Shown here: positions 16,490-25,717 of the stretch, one piece after another
Layout: each line of letters starts with the position of its first letter
Position numbering within the stretch: position 1 is the stretch's first letter
Assembly: GCA_944325465.1 (NCBI GenBank)
Contig: CALVAE010000015.1
Span: 1 to 44,220, forward strand
DNA from: an uncultured Bacteroidales bacterium
GTDB taxonomy: Bacteria > Bacteroidota > Bacteroidia > Bacteroidales > UBA932
Direction of reading: 5' to 3'
DNA: 44,220 bases
Notes under the pieces: generated by a model
Databases searched by the model: none
What the model was told of the DNA's origin: nothing
The model's input: the letters and a program-made list of their open reading frames with translations, nothing else
Program-made: the position numbers and the translations under genes

Positions 16490-17698
16490 ATGCTGGACGT
16501 CAAGAATATAGAATTCTTTGAAAAGGTAGATACTCCTTTTTATTTCTATGATATGGATTTGCTCAGGACAACGGTCGGGAAGGTTTCCGCACTGTCGTCC
16601 CGATACGGGATTGATGTCCATTATGCAGTCAAGGCCAATGAGGAAAAACGGATACTCGAATATATTTCCTCAAATGGAATCGGGGCGGACTGTGTCAGCG
16701 GAAATGAAGTGATGCATGCCCTTGACTGCGGTTTTCCGGCAGACAAGGTGGTGTTTGCAGGGGTAGGGAAGAGTGACGGGGAGATCGCGGAGGCGATAAG
16801 GGCGGACATATCCGCTTTCAACTGCGAATCCCTTCAGGAGATATACATAATCAATGCAATGGCGGCGCGTCTCGGACGGAGGGCCAGGATAGCGGTCCGT
16901 ATCAATCCGGGAGTGGATGCGCATACCCACAGATATATCACCACGGGGACGTACGAGAACAAGTTCGGGATTTCGGATCATGAATTCACTGCGCTTGCGG
17001 ATCTGCTGCGCAGATGCCGATGGCTGGATTTCCAGGGTCTGCATTTCCATGTGGGATCGCAGATTACGGACGTCAGGAATGTCTTTTCCCTTGTGTGCGG
17101 GCGTGTCAATTCCATAGTGTCATGGTTTGAGGATCACGGGGTACAGGTAGGCAGTATCAATCTCGGAGGCGGTCTTGGCGTGGACTATGAGGATCCCGAC
17201 GGGCAGCCGGTGCCCGATTTCGAGACATGGTTCAGGACAGTGGACGAGGGAATCAGACGCCGTCCGGGGCAGACCCTGCATCTGGAGCCGGGACGCTCGA
17301 TAGTGGCACAGTGCGGGACGCTGGTTTCGAGAGTGCTTTTCGTAAAGGTCGGGGAAACGAAGAATTTCCTTATTCTGGATGCGGGGATGACCGATCTGAT
17401 AAGGCCGGCTCTTTACGGTGCATACCATAAGATCGAGAATCTGTCGGCAAGGTTGAGGCCCAATCTGCCCCAGTCACAGGTCTATGATGTGGTCGGCCCG
17501 GTGTGTGAGTCCAGTGACGTATGGGGAGCCGGACGTTTCCTTCCTTTCAGCGTGCGGGGGGATCTGATGGCGATACGTTCGGCGGGAGCCTACGGCCAGT
17601 CCATGTCCAGCCGGTATAACATGAGGAATCTGGCTCCGGCTGTGTATTCGGACGATATGCACGGGGCACGTCTCCGGACAGAATATTTTCAGGAATAA
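16490..17698 (+). CDS. lysA: diaminopimelate decarboxylase
   Basis: PLP enzyme of fold type III that makes L-lysine from meso-diaminopimelate. In the 402 residue form the cofactor lysine is Lys48 (HYAVKAN). Other marks are HVGSQI, NLGGGLGVDY (phosphate-binding glycines), LEPGRSIVAQCG, and the catalytic CESSDVWG near the C terminus. These favour lysA over carboxynorspermidine decarboxylase, although the divergent neighbour is polyamine-related. ATG 16490 is preferred; ATG 16472 adds MKRADK and sits only 20 bases after the -7 box. ffh follows 15 bases downstream. Confidence 0.92.
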   Translation: MLDVKNIEFFEKVDTPFYFYDMDLLRTTVGKVSALSSRYGIDVHYAVKANEEKRILEYISSNGIGADCVSGNEVMHALDCGFPADKVVFAGVGKSDGEIAEAIRADISAFNCESLQEIYIINAMAARLGRRARIAVRINPGVDAHTHRYITTGTYENKFGISDHEFTALADLLRRCRWLDFQGLHFHVGSQITDVRNVFSLVCGRVNSIVSWFEDHGVQVGSINLGGGLGVDYEDPDGQPVPDFETWFRTVDEGIRRRPGQTLHLEPGRSIVAQCGTLVSRVLFVKVGETKNFLILDAGMTDLIRPALYGAYHKIENLSARLRPNLPQSQVYDVVGPVCESSDVWGAGRFLPFSVRGDLMAIRSAGAYGQSMSSRYNMRNLAPAVYSDDMHGARLRTEYFQE

Positions 17699-17713
17699 AA
17701 AAGACAGAGGAAT

Positions 17714-19045
17714 ATGTTTGAGAATTTGACAGAAAAACTCGAGAGGTCTTTCAAGATACTCAAGGGAGAAGGCAAGATTACTGAAATCAATATAGCGGAT
17801 GCCCTCAAGGATATCCGCCGCGCCCTGCTGGATGCGGATGTCAGTTACAAGATAGCGAAGCAGTTCTGCGATGATGTGAAGAAAAAGGCCATCGGCCAGA
17901 ATGTCCTTACTGCAGTCAGACCGCAGCAGATGATTGTCAAGATCGTGCATGACGAACTTGCGGCGCTGATGGGCAGCGAGTCATACGACATCAATGTCAA
18001 GGGCAATCCGGGGATAGTGCTTGTGGCCGGTCTCAACGGTTCCGGTAAGACCACCTTTTCCGCAAAACTTGCCCTGAATGTCAAGAGCAGGAAAGGAATG
18101 AAGGTGCTGCTTGCCGCGTGCGACACTTTCCGTCCTGCGGCAATCGACCAGTTGAAGGTCCTGGGAGATCAGGTAGGGGTGCCGGTATTTACCGTCCCTG
18201 AAGAGAAGGATCCTGTCAGGATTGCGAAGGCAGCAGTAGCAAAGGCCAGGAGCGAGGGATATTCGGTAGTGATAATAGATACCGCCGGACGCCTTGCAGT
18301 GGATGATGAACTTATGGATGAGATTTCATCCCTCAAGGAGGCGGTCAGTCCGACAGAGACACTGTTCGTTGTCGATGCGATGACAGGACAGGATGCGGTA
18401 GAGACGGCGAAGACGTTCAATGACAGACTCGATTTCGACGGAGTGGTACTTACCAAGATGGATGGTGATACCAGAGGCGGTGCTGCTCTTTCCATCAAGG
18501 CGGTTGTAGGCAAGCCGATCAAGTTTGTCAGTTCAGGTGAAAAGATGGAGGCTCTGGATGTCTTCCATCCGACGAGGGTCGCAGACAGGATTCTTGGAAT
18601 GGGAGATGTGGTCACCCTCGTGGAGAAGGCGCAGGAACAGTTTGACGAGAAACAGGCCCGTGAACTTAAAAAGAAACTGGCAAAGAACCAGTTCACCCTG
18701 ATGGATTTCTATGACCAAATCCAGCAGGTCAAGAAAATGGGAAATATCAAGGACCTGGCATCCATGATTCCGGGGATGGGCAAGGTCCTCAAGGATGTGG
18801 AAATGGACAATGATTCCTTCAAGGGAATCGAAGCCATCATCCTTTCAATGACACCGGCAGAGAGGGAAAAGCCTGAAATAATAAACGGCAGCCGCCGTAA
18901 GAGGATAGCCGATGGCAGCGGCACCACTGTCCAGGAGGTGAACCGTCTTCTGAAACAGTTCGAGACCACCCGGTCCATGATGAAGAACGTGATGGGTGGA
19001 GGACTTCAGAATATGATGCGCAGGGGAGGCCTGCGCCGCAGATAG
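17714..19045 (+). CDS. ffh: signal recognition particle protein Ffh
   Basis: SRP54 GTPase of 443 residues that delivers nascent membrane proteins to FtsY and SecYEG. N domain, then G domain with G1 GLNGSGKT (106-113), DTFRPAA (137-143), G3 DTAGR (189-193) and TKMD (247-250). The C-terminal M domain has PGMGK and the SRP-RNA-binding NGSRRKRIADGSG. It ends in a basic, Gly- and Met-rich tail. Length is normal. It is co-directional with lysA; a weak hairpin follows at 19057. Confidence 0.97.
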   Translation: MFENLTEKLERSFKILKGEGKITEINIADALKDIRRALLDADVSYKIAKQFCDDVKKKAIGQNVLTAVRPQQMIVKIVHDELAALMGSESYDINVKGNPGIVLVAGLNGSGKTTFSAKLALNVKSRKGMKVLLAACDTFRPAAIDQLKVLGDQVGVPVFTVPEEKDPVRIAKAAVAKARSEGYSVVIIDTAGRLAVDDELMDEISSLKEAVSPTETLFVVDAMTGQDAVETAKTFNDRLDFDGVVLTKMDGDTRGGAALSIKAVVGKPIKFVSSGEKMEALDVFHPTRVADRILGMGDVVTLVEKAQEQFDEKQARELKKKLAKNQFTLMDFYDQIQQVKKMGNIKDLASMIPGMGKVLKDVEMDNDSFKGIEAIILSMTPAEREKPEIINGSRRKRIADGSGTTVQEVNRLLKQFETTRSMMKNVMGGGLQNMMRRGGLRRR

Positions 19046-19056
19046 TTTGACAGGAG

Positions 19057-19077
19057 CCGACCAGAACAGGTTGGTTT
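19057..19077 (+). terminator. probable ffh terminator
   Basis: Stem CCGACC (19057-19062) with GGTTGG (19069-19074), one G-T pair, six-base loop, followed by TTT. It lies 11 bases after the ffh stop in the convergent gap. Confidence 0.5.
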
Positions 19078-19078
19078 C

Positions 19079-19102
19079 TGTCATCCTGAGCGGCTGCGAA
19101 GG
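19079..19102. repeat. single copy of the dispersed ATGACA/TGTCAT repeat
   Basis: TGTCATCCTGAGCGGCTGCG followed by AAGG matches the repeat-family end seen at 776-804 and in reverse at 28714-28740. It fills the convergent gap between ffh and the GSCFA gene. Confidence 0.6.
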
Positions 19103-19113
19103 CTTTGGGCCGT

Positions 19114-20121
19114 TTAGCCTCTGTCGCGATGCCGGCTTTGTCTGTATCTTCTGATGTTCTCTTCGAGGACAGGTCTTCCCGCGGCAGGCAGGGCCCAGTC
19201 CAGGAATCTTTCCGCAATGTAGTCTACTGCCTGTTGGGAAGGGTGTACCATATCTTCCGCATAGAACCTGTAGTCCCTGAGTTCGTCCATCATTATCTCG
19301 TATGCAGGAAAATAGTCCGCCACAGGTCCGGTCTTCTCAGGGACGGACTGCTGTTCCGGCCGGCTGACGGTCCTGAGTACTGTATTCCTTATCGTACTGT
19401 CAACAGAAAGCAGCAGGGTGGACTTGCTCAACTGGTTGCCGTGCGCACCGTCTGCAAGATGCCGTATCGGACTGATTGTAAATATTATGTCTTTTTTACA
19501 GAATCCGCTCCCTTCTTGTCCGCCGCATAACCGGAGAATGTTTTCCAGCAGTCCGGAAGCCGTTTCTACTGACAGCATCTCCCTGCTGAATTCCCTTGCG
19601 TTGCGCTTCAGGCAGTTACTGACAATCTGTCCCACGTATGTATCAGAAGGTCCTGACCGGCTGAGTCCAGCTTCCGGACGTTTCCGTGACTCAGACTGAT
19701 TTGTTCCGACATATCTGAAGCACCATGCGGTACCGAGAGTCACTATGACCTTGTTGCAGGTGCGGAAAAAGGCGGATGCTTCATCGAGGCGTCTGTCGGC
19801 GTTTTCCAGAAATTCCGCCATGTCGTTTCGGGCGAATGAGGTATGGTGCCAGAAGGAGCAGACCTTGTCGGCTCCGCTGCCCATCCACACGCATTCCTCT
19901 TCCGTAAAATGCGTCCCGGATGCAAGTCTTTCCACCGACCGGGATATGGATGCAGGATTGTATAACGTCCCGAAAGGATTGATACATACATCAAAACCAT
20001 AGTCGGCCAGTTTCTGTCCCACATTGTCAGTGAAACAACTGCCCAGCATCAGTATCCTGTCCCCGTACGAGACCGGGACCCGGCATTTCACGTCCGTCAC
20101 CGGAGTCTGAAGTTTGATCAT
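19114..20121 (-). CDS. GSCFA domain protein
   Basis: Protein of 335 residues with the family signature LMLGSCFTDNVGQKL (around 29-43) and NPFGTLYNPASI (about 53-64). GSCFA proteins are related to SGNH/GDSL-type hydrolases; the GSC motif holds the candidate nucleophile Ser. Biological role is unknown. There is no signal peptide. It starts 12 bases after the lipoprotein gene, so the two probably form an operon. Convergent with ffh. Confidence 0.86.
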   Translation of the reverse strand: MIKLQTPVTDVKCRVPVSYGDRILMLGSCFTDNVGQKLADYGFDVCINPFGTLYNPASISRSVERLASGTHFTEEECVWMGSGADKVCSFWHHTSFARNDMAEFLENADRRLDEASAFFRTCNKVIVTLGTAWCFRYVGTNQSESRKRPEAGLSRSGPSDTYVGQIVSNCLKRNAREFSREMLSVETASGLLENILRLCGGQEGSGFCKKDIIFTISPIRHLADGAHGNQLSKSTLLLSVDSTIRNTVLRTVSRPEQQSVPEKTGPVADYFPAYEIMMDELRDYRFYAEDMVHPSQQAVDYIAERFLDWALPAAGRPVLEENIRRYRQSRHRDRG

Positions 20122-20133
20122 GGCGTTATTGTC

Positions 20134-20604
20134 TTACTCTTGGATATCCTTGGTAATGACTATCGGTGATGATGTCTTGTTCCCGTTCAGTTTCCATTTT
20201 GTCTTCGCGGAGATACTTATGTAGTTGAGCCGCCTTGTGAGGGATATGATGTCTTCGCTTCCGTCTCCCCAATGTATGGTGAACGGTTCGTCCCTGTATT
20301 CAATTTCCCCGTCGATCTCCCCGTATTCCAACTGATAGTTCCCGTCTCCCTTTTCCAGCCGGAATCCGTAGAACTGAGGCAGATATGTTTTGGTGGCAGG
20401 CTCCGTTTGCAGCGGTTCTGTCTCTCCCCTGAAAGTGATGGTGGTGCCCTCCAGCCAGGTATTTCCCACAGCAGGGTCAAGAATATCCTTCCCTGAACCA
20501 TCCCTGACCTGGATTATCAGGTTGACAGGCATCCAGTCTACCATCCTGCCGCAGGACTGAAAGACAAGGGAGGCAATCAGTATGACGATAAGTCCCGGTT
20601 TCAT
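20134..20604 (-). CDS. small lipoprotein of unknown function
   Basis: Protein of 156 residues. The signal sequence MKPGLIVILIASLVFQSC ends at a cysteine that would be lipidated. The mature part is beta-rich with no family I recognise. A longer frame from 21063 exists, but its upstream part lies opposite the start of the barrel gene and has no protein-like character, so ATG 20604 is chosen. Its 5' end is divergent from the barrel gene at 20708. Confidence 0.75.
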   Translation of the reverse strand: MKPGLIVILIASLVFQSCGRMVDWMPVNLIIQVRDGSGKDILDPAVGNTWLEGTTITFRGETEPLQTEPATKTYLPQFYGFRLEKGDGNYQLEYGEIDGEIEYRDEPFTIHWGDGSEDIISLTRRLNYISISAKTKWKLNGNKTSSPIVITKDIQE

Positions 20605-20655
20605 ATTCTTTATCGGTTTCGATTGGTTTGCGGCTTCAAATATACTAAATTTCCT

Positions 20656-20694
20656 TATCTTTGCCGCCGGACCGAAGCAGTCGCAGGACGGTCC
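20656..20694 (+). promoter_or_regulatory. -7 element and leader hairpin before the barrel gene
   Basis: TATCTTTG (20656-20663) matches the -7 consensus. A 7 bp hairpin follows in the predicted leader: CGGACCG (20668-20674) with CGGTCCG (20689-20695). No -33 TTG is found at the right distance. Confidence 0.45.
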
Positions 20695-20707
20695 GCCAGA
20701 AAAGATT

Positions 20708-21973
20708 ATGATGAAGCATTTTATGTTCGCCATTCTGTCATCCTTGCTGATGTCAGGAGTAATGTCTGCCGCTCCGGGCCGGATGTCCGATAAGGCTGAG
20801 GATAAGGAAGCCGGTGCTGCAGGTGTGCGTAAGGTCCGTTTTGCATACGATGTCAATTTCGAGATGAATTTCGACAACAGGGAGAACAGGTCGGACCTGT
20901 CTACATCGATGACAATCTTCGGCGCGCGTCTTACTCCGGAGGTAGGCATAGGGGTGGAACAGAACGACGGCACGCAGCACAGGGTAATGTTGGGCGTGGA
21001 TGTCATGAAGGATTTCGGCAGGGGACCGGACGCATCTCCTGACGGTCTGGTTCCGGGAAACAAGGGATACGGTAATGCTGACCTCTTTCATGAAATGACC
21101 CTGTACTACAGGATGGACAGGCGGATGGGAAAGACGGACTTTTCCCTGACGGCAGGAATATTTTCCAAAAGGTACTCGATGTCAAGGGAATATTCCCCTG
21201 CTTTCATATCGGATTCCCTGAAATTCTATGACAATAATTATGAAGGGCTTCTTCTGACATTCAGCCGGCCGAAATCTTATTATGAGGTGGGCTGCGACTG
21301 GATGGGGATGTTCGGAACATACGAAAGGGAACGCTTTATGCTGTTCAGTCATGGCAAGTCAAGCGTCCTGCCGTGGCTGTCTCTCGGCTATACGGCCTAT
21401 ATGTACCATTATGCCTGCAGCGCAACCGTGGACGGGGTCGTGGACAATATCCTGGTGAATCCGTCGGTGTGCTTTGACTTTGCACCGTTTGTGCCTCTGC
21501 AGCAGTTGAGCCTTACCTTAGGGTGGCTGCAGGGGGCGCAGCAGGACAGGCTTAATATAGGAAAATATGTCTTCCCGGGCGGAGGGGAGGCCGTCTTTGA
21601 TATCCGTAACTGGAATGTGGGAATCAGGAACCGCTTTTTCATGGGCTGTGACATGATGCCGTACTATGACAGCAGGGACGCAGGCGGCAACAAATACGGG
21701 ACAGGACTGTATTGGGGGGATCCGTTCTACAGGCTGTTTTCAGGAAGTGACAGCAGGTTCGGGAAGGACGGTGCATACAACAGAGAAGGGTCTTTGGCCT
21801 TATATGACAGGCTGGAAGTCTATTATGAGCCGCGGATCGCTGATTTCCTCTATCTCAGGGTCGGACTGACCGCCCATTTCCTTGAATCCGGATATGCAGG
21901 GTTCCATCAGCAGGTATCCCTGATTTTCAACCTTCAGGAACTGCTTTCAAGTACGGCCTTGAAGAGAAGATAG
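20708..21973 (+). CDS. outer-membrane beta-barrel protein
   Basis: Protein of 421 residues. The signal peptide MMKHFMFAILSS... ends after MSA. The mature part is made of amphipathic strands rich in Tyr, Phe and Gly, and ends with a strand around VSLIFNLQELL; the final residues after it are basic. No specific family is recognised; it is probably a porin-like or structural outer-membrane protein. ATG 20708 or 20711 are both possible; the longer frame from 20582 crosses the promoter and is rejected. A 5'-nucleotidase lipoprotein gene follows 39 bases later, so the pair may work together at the envelope. Confidence 0.75.
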   Translation: MMKHFMFAILSSLLMSGVMSAAPGRMSDKAEDKEAGAAGVRKVRFAYDVNFEMNFDNRENRSDLSTSMTIFGARLTPEVGIGVEQNDGTQHRVMLGVDVMKDFGRGPDASPDGLVPGNKGYGNADLFHEMTLYYRMDRRMGKTDFSLTAGIFSKRYSMSREYSPAFISDSLKFYDNNYEGLLLTFSRPKSYYEVGCDWMGMFGTYERERFMLFSHGKSSVLPWLSLGYTAYMYHYACSATVDGVVDNILVNPSVCFDFAPFVPLQQLSLTLGWLQGAQQDRLNIGKYVFPGGGEAVFDIRNWNVGIRNRFFMGCDMMPYYDSRDAGGNKYGTGLYWGDPFYRLFSGSDSRFGKDGAYNREGSLALYDRLEVYYEPRIADFLYLRVGLTAHFLESGYAGFHQQVSLIFNLQELLSSTALKRR

Positions 21974-22012
21974 CGTGATATTACAATAACATAATAACCA
22001 TACCGATTGCAA

Positions 22013-23743
22013 ATGAAACTGAAGACTGCCTTCCTCCTGCCCGTACTTTTGTCTGCGGCTGCCTGCGGACCACGGGACGGAGAATATACCATCCATCTTT
22101 TCACTACCAATGACGTTCACGGGACCTATTTCGATTCGACCTATGTCTCCGATAGGACAAGGCCGTCCCTTATGGCCGTCTCGCATTATGTGGACAGCGT
22201 GCGCAGGGCTGTCGGTCCTGAGAATGTCCTGTTCATTGATGCCGGTGACTGTCTGCAGGGTGACAATGCGGCATATTATTACAACTATGTGGATACGGTC
22301 TCCGATCATCTGTATGCAAGGATTGCTGAATATATGGGCTATGATGCGGTAGTGGTCGGGAATCATGACATCGAGACCGGACATCCGGTATATGACAGGC
22401 TCCGCCACGGGATGAAGGTGCCGTTTCTTGCGGCAAATGCGGTCAGAACGGACAATGGAAAACCGTATTTTCAGGATTATGTGATTGTAAGGAAACAGGG
22501 GATAAAGGTGGCGATACTCGGATTTACCAATCCAGGCATACCGGGCTGGCTTACGGAAAACCTCTGGAGCGGAATGGAATTCAGGTCCCTGGTTCCTTAT
22601 GTCCAGGATTATGTGGATATGGTCCGTGCGGAAGAAAAACCTGATATCGTGATTGCGGCCGTCCATTCTGGAACCGGCAACGGGGACGGTTCCATGCTCG
22701 AGAACCAGGGGCTTGATCTGTTCAGGACATTGAAAGGCGTTGATTTCCTGATCTGTTCGCACGATCACAGGCCCTATGTCGGCCAGAATGACAGTATCTG
22801 CCTGATAAATTCGGGAAGTCACTGCAGGAACATAGGTCATGGTGTCATAAGACTGACTGTGGATAAGGGGAAATGCACTGCAAGATCCCTGTCCGCTGAA
22901 CTTGTTCCGGTCCGCAAGGACGCGGTGGACCAGGAGATGGAAAAGATGTTCCATAGCGATTATGAAGCGGTCAAAGCATTCACCCTCAAGCCGGTAGGGG
23001 AACTTGACACAGATTTTCTTACGAGAGAGGCCTACAGGGGAATGTGCCCGTATATGGATCTTCTCCATACGGTATCCCTGTCAGTGCCGGAAGCGGAGAT
23101 ATCATTTGCCGCCCCGCTTACATTCAACGGAAAGGTTCGCTCTGGAACCCTTCTCTATAATGATCTCTTTACGATATATCCTTTCGAGAACCAGTTGTTT
23201 GTCGTTAAAATGACAGGGAAGGAGATAACCGATTATCTGGAATATTCCTATGATACCTGGATAAATACAGTGACCGGCAAGGCAGGGGAGAATCTTCTGA
23301 AGATTGTCCGCGAGCCGGATCCCCGTACGGGACAGGACCGCTGGTCTTTCGTAGGCAGGGCGTATAATTTCGATTCGGCCGGAGGTCTGGTCTATACGGT
23401 TGATGTGACAAAACCTGCGGGCGGCAGGGTATCCGTCAAGTCCCTTGCCGATGGCCGGCCGTTTTCAGAGTCAGCCGTCTACAATGTGGCCATGACCTCA
23501 TACCGTGCAAGCGGGGGCGGTGGACTGATGCAGGAAGGTGCGGGGATAGATACGTCCATGATAGATGAAAGGGTAGTGGCCCGTTATCCGGAAATAAGGG
23601 AACTGCTGTACGGATATATCCTTGAAAACGGGGGCATCTACTCAGAAAAGATAAAATCCCCGACCTTGGGAGGCTGGGGATTTGTTCCTGAATCCATATC
23701 CGGACCGATGCTGGACAGGGATATGGCATTGTTGTTTGATTGA
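22013..23743 (+). CDS. 5'-nucleotidase/metallophosphatase lipoprotein
   Basis: Calcineurin-like phosphoesterase of 576 residues. A lipoprotein signal ends LLSAAAC. Metal-binding motifs are in order: TNDVHG, DAGDCLQGD, VGNHDIE, VHSG and CSHDHRPY. A 5'-nucleotidase C-terminal domain starts around residue 320 and contains the substrate-pocket region with ASGGGG. It probably dephosphorylates extracellular or periplasmic nucleotides for salvage. Both domains are in one chain here. ATG 22013 gives a clean signal sequence; ATG 22007 adds two residues. Convergent with dsbD, with only 5 bases between stops. Confidence 0.92.
   Translation: MKLKTAFLLPVLLSAAACGPRDGEYTIHLFTTNDVHGTYFDSTYVSDRTRPSLMAVSHYVDSVRRAVGPENVLFIDAGDCLQGDNAAYYYNYVDTVSDHLYARIAEYMGYDAVVVGNHDIETGHPVYDRLRHGMKVPFLAANAVRTDNGKPYFQDYVIVRKQGIKVAILGFTNPGIPGWLTENLWSGMEFRSLVPYVQDYVDMVRAEEKPDIVIAAVHSGTGNGDGSMLENQGLDLFRTLKGVDFLICSHDHRPYVGQNDSICLINSGSHCRNIGHGVIRLTVDKGKCTARSLSAELVPVRKDAVDQEMEKMFHSDYEAVKAFTLKPVGELDTDFLTREAYRGMCPYMDLLHTVSLSVPEAEISFAAPLTFNGKVRSGTLLYNDLFTIYPFENQLFVVKMTGKEITDYLEYSYDTWINTVTGKAGENLLKIVREPDPRTGQDRWSFVGRAYNFDSAGGLVYTVDVTKPAGGRVSVKSLADGRPFSESAVYNVAMTSYRASGGGGLMQEGAGIDTSMIDERVVARYPEIRELLYGYILENGGIYSEKIKSPTLGGWGFVPESISGPMLDRDMALLFD
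23646..23683 (-). terminator. candidate dsbD terminator inside the convergent 5'-nucleotidase gene
   Basis: Read on the minus strand, stem AAATCCCC (23683-23676) pairs with GGGGATTT (23661-23654) and is followed by the T-rich tract TTATCTTTT. It lies about 66 bases beyond the dsbD stop and within the last 90 bases of the 5'-nucleotidase frame. On the plus strand no T run follows, so it is oriented for dsbD. Confidence 0.55.
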
Positions 23744-23748
23744 GACCG

Positions 23749-25674
23749 TCAGTTTTCCTTCAGTCCTGATTCGAGGAAATCGACGAATCCCTGTATGTCC
23801 AGGTCATATCCGCGGACTGGGGCCAACTGCTCTCCTTCAGGGGAGAGAAGCACGTAGTTAGGCTGGGCGTTTACTCCGAATCTGGTGCGGACGATGTATG
23901 AATTGGCCCTACCGAGAGTCTTCAGGACGTCTCCTGTATCGGTAGTCACCCAGTCTTCCTCTGCAAGTTTCTGCTTGTCATCCGTATAGAGGGCCACAAC
24001 GATATAGTCGTTGTTGAGGATTTCTAGGACGCGGGGGTCGCTCCATACCCGTGATTCCATTTCACGGCAGTTGACGCATCCGTGTCCTGTGATGTCTACG
24101 AATACAGGTTTTCCTGCTGCTTTTGCTGCTTCCAGCCCTTCGTCCAAAGTGAAATAGCCCTGGAGTCCGAGCGGAAGGTGAAGATCGTATTTGTTTTCAC
24201 CGGTTGTCTTCACTTCGGATACTGTCGCAGCCACAGGGCCGTTTCCGGTATTCTGCCCGAGAACGAAATCCTGGGTCGTGATAGGAGGAAGATATCCTGA
24301 CAGGGCCTTGAGAGGGGCGCCGAACATTCCCGGAATCATATATACTACGAAAGAGAATGAAGCGATGGCAAGAGCCAGCCTCTTGACGGATACGTGGTCT
24401 GTCTTGTCGTCATTTGCAAATCTGATCTTGCCGAGAAGATAGAATCCCAGAAGGGTGAACACGACTATCCAGATGGCCAGGTAGACCTCCCTGTCAAGCA
24501 ACCCCCAGTGATAGGTCTGGTCGGCAACGCTCAGGAACTTGAATCCGAGGGCCACCTCGATGAATCCGAGCACAACCTTCACCGAATTGAGCCAGCCTCC
24601 GCTCTTCGGCATGTTCTTGAGCAGTGACGGGAAGAATGCAAGGATGGTGAACGGAAGGGCAAACGCGAGGGAGAAAGCGAGCATTGCGATCATCGGCTCC
24701 CAGAATTCACCCTGGGTAGCCTTGATGAGCACGGAGCCTACAATAGGTCCGGTGCATGAGAAAGATACGAGCACCAGGGTCAGGGCCATGAAGAACGTCC
24801 CGAGCAGGCCGCCCTTGTCCACACCCTTGTCGCTTTTGTTGACCAGTTTTGAAGGAAGCACGATCTCGAAGGCTCCGAAGAAGGAAGCGGCGAAGATCAT
24901 GAATACGATGAAGAAGATTATGTTCGGCAGCCAATGCGTCGCCAGCCAGTTGAAGATGTCCGCCGTCACGGCATCTCCACCTACTATTCTGGTAATGAGG
25001 ATAATAAGTGAGATAGGGACGGTGTAGAGCAGGACGATGAAAAGTCCGTACATGGATGCCTTGAACCTTCCTGCGGCCGGGGAAGTGGCCCCTTTCATGA
25101 AGAAGGATACGGTCATAGGTACCATAGGGAAGACGCATGGCGTCAGCAGTGCGGCGAATCCCCAAAGTATTGCCTCAATGACAATCGCCCAGTTGAATCC
25201 TCTATGGCTTTCACCGCTGCCTGCCGAGCCCTGGGATATGGCGGGCGAGGCCTTGATGTCCACACTGAATTCCCAGTATTCCGGCATGTTGCAGTAGTCT
25301 TCATTGCAACTCTGCCAGTTGAGTTCTCCGTTGACCTTGACCTGTTCCTTGCTGACAGTGACGTCCTGGGCAAGGATGATTTCATTGAAATAGACCTGTT
25401 CCCCTTCGTAGTCTGTCTTCGTGCCGAGGTCATACATCGGTCCGGAAATGCTGTAGCCTGAATCTTCAGGGGAGAATTCCGCTCCGGCAGGGTAGCCCAT
25501 TTCGGTCACGGTACCGTATGTATGGTAGCCGTCGATGATCTGCCCTGTGAAGACAATGGTGTACAGGCTGTCATTCTTCTGCCGTACATCCGTCTTCCAT
25601 GTCACCGTTGTAGTTTGCGAAAACCCTGCTATGCCTAGTAGCAGGGTAAACGCCAGAGCCAGTATGCGTTTCAT
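23749..25674 (-). CDS. dsbD: thiol:disulfide interchange protein DsbD
   Basis: Moves reducing power from cytoplasmic thioredoxin to the periplasm. The 641 residue protein has a signal peptide (ends GFS), a periplasmic alpha domain with the cysteine pair Cys123/Cys128 (SCNEDYC), and a membrane domain of about eight helices. That domain carries the redox cysteines in LTPCVFPMVP (Cys180) and SCTGPIVG. A C-terminal thioredoxin-like domain has GHGCVNCREME. All six expected cysteines are present. It follows rny by 43 bases on the same strand. Confidence 0.95.
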   Translation of the reverse strand: MKRILALAFTLLLGIAGFSQTTTVTWKTDVRQKNDSLYTIVFTGQIIDGYHTYGTVTEMGYPAGAEFSPEDSGYSISGPMYDLGTKTDYEGEQVYFNEIILAQDVTVSKEQVKVNGELNWQSCNEDYCNMPEYWEFSVDIKASPAISQGSAGSGESHRGFNWAIVIEAILWGFAALLTPCVFPMVPMTVSFFMKGATSPAAGRFKASMYGLFIVLLYTVPISLIILITRIVGGDAVTADIFNWLATHWLPNIIFFIVFMIFAASFFGAFEIVLPSKLVNKSDKGVDKGGLLGTFFMALTLVLVSFSCTGPIVGSVLIKATQGEFWEPMIAMLAFSLAFALPFTILAFFPSLLKNMPKSGGWLNSVKVVLGFIEVALGFKFLSVADQTYHWGLLDREVYLAIWIVVFTLLGFYLLGKIRFANDDKTDHVSVKRLALAIASFSFVVYMIPGMFGAPLKALSGYLPPITTQDFVLGQNTGNGPVAATVSEVKTTGENKYDLHLPLGLQGYFTLDEGLEAAKAAGKPVFVDITGHGCVNCREMESRVWSDPRVLEILNNDYIVVALYTDDKQKLAEEDWVTTDTGDVLKTLGRANSYIVRTRFGVNAQPNYVLLSPEGEQLAPVRGYDLDIQGFVDFLESGLKEN

Positions 25675-25717
25675 TTCTGTATTGTTTTCGTTCGTTTGGA
25701 GTTATGGGTTGTAGTCT

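Noticed and set aside
16490-17698. Carboxynorspermidine decarboxylase because of the polyamine-like neighbour
   Set aside because: Motifs and length match diaminopimelate decarboxylase, with HVGSQI and CESSDVWG.
20669-20694. Terminator before the barrel gene
   Set aside because: The hairpin lies between the -7 element and the start codon, inside the leader, with no T run.
20605-21063. N-terminal extension of the lipoprotein gene at 20134
   Set aside because: It runs opposite the promoter and start of the barrel gene, and the internal ATG at 20604 opens a clean lipoprotein signal.
21947-23068. Long minus-strand frame of 373 codons opposite the 5'-nucleotidase
   Set aside because: It is the shadow of a clear enzyme on the other strand; composition is atypical and no domain is recognisable.
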